Source of the DNA: Deltaproteobacteria bacterium
Lineage (GTDB): Bacteria; Desulfobacterota; Desulfobacteria; Desulfobacterales; ETH-SRB1
NCBI GenBank assembly: GCA_030272815.1
Contig: JAJSZT010000036.1
Location: forward strand, 1 to 34,574
Direction of reading: 5' to 3'
Length of the DNA: 34,574 nt
The notes beneath the pieces are model-generated. The model saw only the letters and a program-made list of their open reading frames with translations. It was not told the DNA's origin and did no database searches. This document shows, one piece after another, positions 33,812 to 34,574 of this stretch. A program made the translations under genes and the position numbers. Position 1 is the first letter of the stretch, and every line of letters starts with the position of its first letter.

Positions 33812-34141
33812 TTACGCTAATGCTGCTGCAGTGTACGAAAGGAACAAACAAAACAAACCGCTGAAAAACATCAACTGATTAAAAGAAACTGCGGTGCCTT
33901 TTTGTGGATTAAGGACACAAATCAACCGGTGCCAGATATTACCTTGGGGTTGGCCGAGGCCAATAGGTGTATATGATGACGCGATTAAGACGGTTCCCTC
34001 GAGACCAAGAAACAAACCTATGCCCTGAGCAAGGCTTAAGGGTTTTATGTGCCACAATAACGATGTAATCAAGATCGCAACGACACTGAGCACCAAACAA
34101 ATCTGATTACTTGGATATTTATAACCACCATCGAACTGCAT
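33812..34141 (-). CDS. Small membrane protein of unknown function
   Basis: The 109-residue product has about three hydrophobic segments (ICLVLSVVAILITSLLW, LAQGIGLFLGLEGTVLIASS, FFSGLFCLFLSYTAAALA) joined by short polar loops. I do not recognise a family. The start is well supported by AAGGAG 7 nt upstream of ATG 34141. The ATG also overlaps the GTTAAAT box of the attC-like site. Confidence 0.6.
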   Translation of the reverse strand: MQFDGGYKYPSNQICLVLSVVAILITSLLWHIKPLSLAQGIGLFLGLEGTVLIASSYTPIGLGQPQGNIWHRLICVLNPQKGTAVSFNQLMFFSGLFCLFLSYTAAALA

Positions 34142-34217
34142 TTAACACTCCTTGCCGCATAATAGACGCTGCTCTCCGGCGCGAGGAACGAGCGTCGGGA
34201 GCAGCAGCAGGTTAGAA
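34140..34217 (-). other. Intergenic palindrome with possible attC-like boxes
   Basis: An imperfect stem GCTGCTCTCCGGCGC (34168-34182) pairs with GCGTCGGGAGCAGC (34192-34205). On the - strand the spacer is bounded by TTCTAAC, right after the upstream gene's stop, and GTTAAAT, overlapping the downstream start. GTTAAAT fits the GTTRRRY consensus exactly. The arms are not placed symmetrically to the boxes, which weakens the attC reading. There is no U-tract, so it is not an evident terminator. Confidence 0.3.
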
Positions 34218-34218
34218 A

Positions 34219-34572
34219 TTATTCGGCTATATTTTCTCGACATAATCTAACAAAATTCTCATACAAAGGAACAAAGCTGGAAGACTTTTCATTCAAAACT
34301 TCCGCATCTTCAATAACATGAGGGGGTCGCTGTCCATTAGAATTCCTCATATTCTCAGAAAAAACTGATACAAAATCACCTTTACCCACAGGAACGGTTC
34401 TCTTAGCGATCTCAAAGGCGAGCTCTTTTGCTTGAAAATGTAGCTCTTTCTTCTTTTTTTCTAACTTCATATTTATGAACTCTTTTTCTACAGAATTCCA
34501 AGTTTCCGCAAAATCATATAATGGTTCAACGTATTTTCGATTAAATGAATTGCCAAAATCATGCTCTTTTAA
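34219..34572 (-). CDS. Unknown soluble protein, 5' end off window
   Basis: A frame with a methionine at 34470 is open right up to the window edge: the upstream codons read LKEHDFGNSFNRKYVEPLYD and FAETWNSVEKEFIN before that methionine. The real gene therefore very probably starts outside the window; 117 C-terminal residues are visible. The sequence is charged and helical in its first part (KLEKKKKELHFQAKELAFEI) with no domain I recognise. It ends at TAA 34219-34221. Confidence 0.6.
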   Translation of the reverse strand, partial: LKEHDFGNSFNRKYVEPLYDFAETWNSVEKEFINMKLEKKKKELHFQAKELAFEIAKRTVPVGKGDFVSVFSENMRNSNGQRPPHVIEDAEVLNEKSSSFVPLYENFVRLCRENIAE

Positions 34573-34574
34573 AA

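Noticed and set aside
1-34574. CRISPR arrays, rRNA and tRNA genes
   Set aside because: No regularly spaced direct repeats and no rRNA or tRNA-like sequence was seen on reading both strands.

Overview
The window reads as chromosomal DNA from a moderately AT-rich Gram-negative bacterium, most likely a deltaproteobacterium (Desulfobacterota). This is inferred from the zinc-type S14, map between secY and infA, a full type II secretion locus, a PEP-CTERM-like protein and the style of the intergenic repeats; no 16S rRNA is present to confirm it.

Region 1 (1-15421, + strand) is the joined S10-spc-alpha operon: the end of rpsJ, then rplC, D, W, B, rpsS, rplV, rpsC, rplP, rpmC, rpsQ, rplN, rplX, rplE, rpsN, rpsH, rplF, rplR, rpsE, rpmD, rplO, secY, map, infA, rpmJ, rpsM, rpsK, rpsD, rpoA and rplQ. 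Gene content is conventional. What is unusual is how many short palindromic repeats sit between the genes: three copies of one 102-121 bp TA-ended element, plus other hairpin or palindrome types. Six genes start with TTG behind strong Shine-Dalgarno sites, five of them small-subunit proteins.

Region 2 (15453-28902, - strand, convergent with rplQ) is a type II secretion operon in the order gspF-G-H-I-J-K-L-M-C-D-E, followed by a secreted YidD-like protein and an overlapping TPR protein. Between gspG and gspH lies an island of about 0.8 kb: a GxxExxY (PD-(D/E)XK-type) gene flanked by inverted hairpin repeats. That gene is itself broken by a 159-bp MITE with 20-bp terminal repeats and a 5-bp target duplication; removing the MITE restores the frame exactly.

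Region 3 (29049-31864) holds a possible integrase fragment, a secreted protein with an STN/secretin-N0-like domain, a periplasmic rhodanese with a strong terminator, and a convergent lipoprotein.

Region 4 (31865-34574, all - strand) is accessory: a Phd/ParE-type toxin-antitoxin pair with a clear promoter, a PEP-CTERM-like surface protein, a small membrane protein and a partial unknown gene running off the edge. Two palindromic intergenic sites with integron attC-like end boxes raise the possibility of a gene-cassette array, but this is a hypothesis only.
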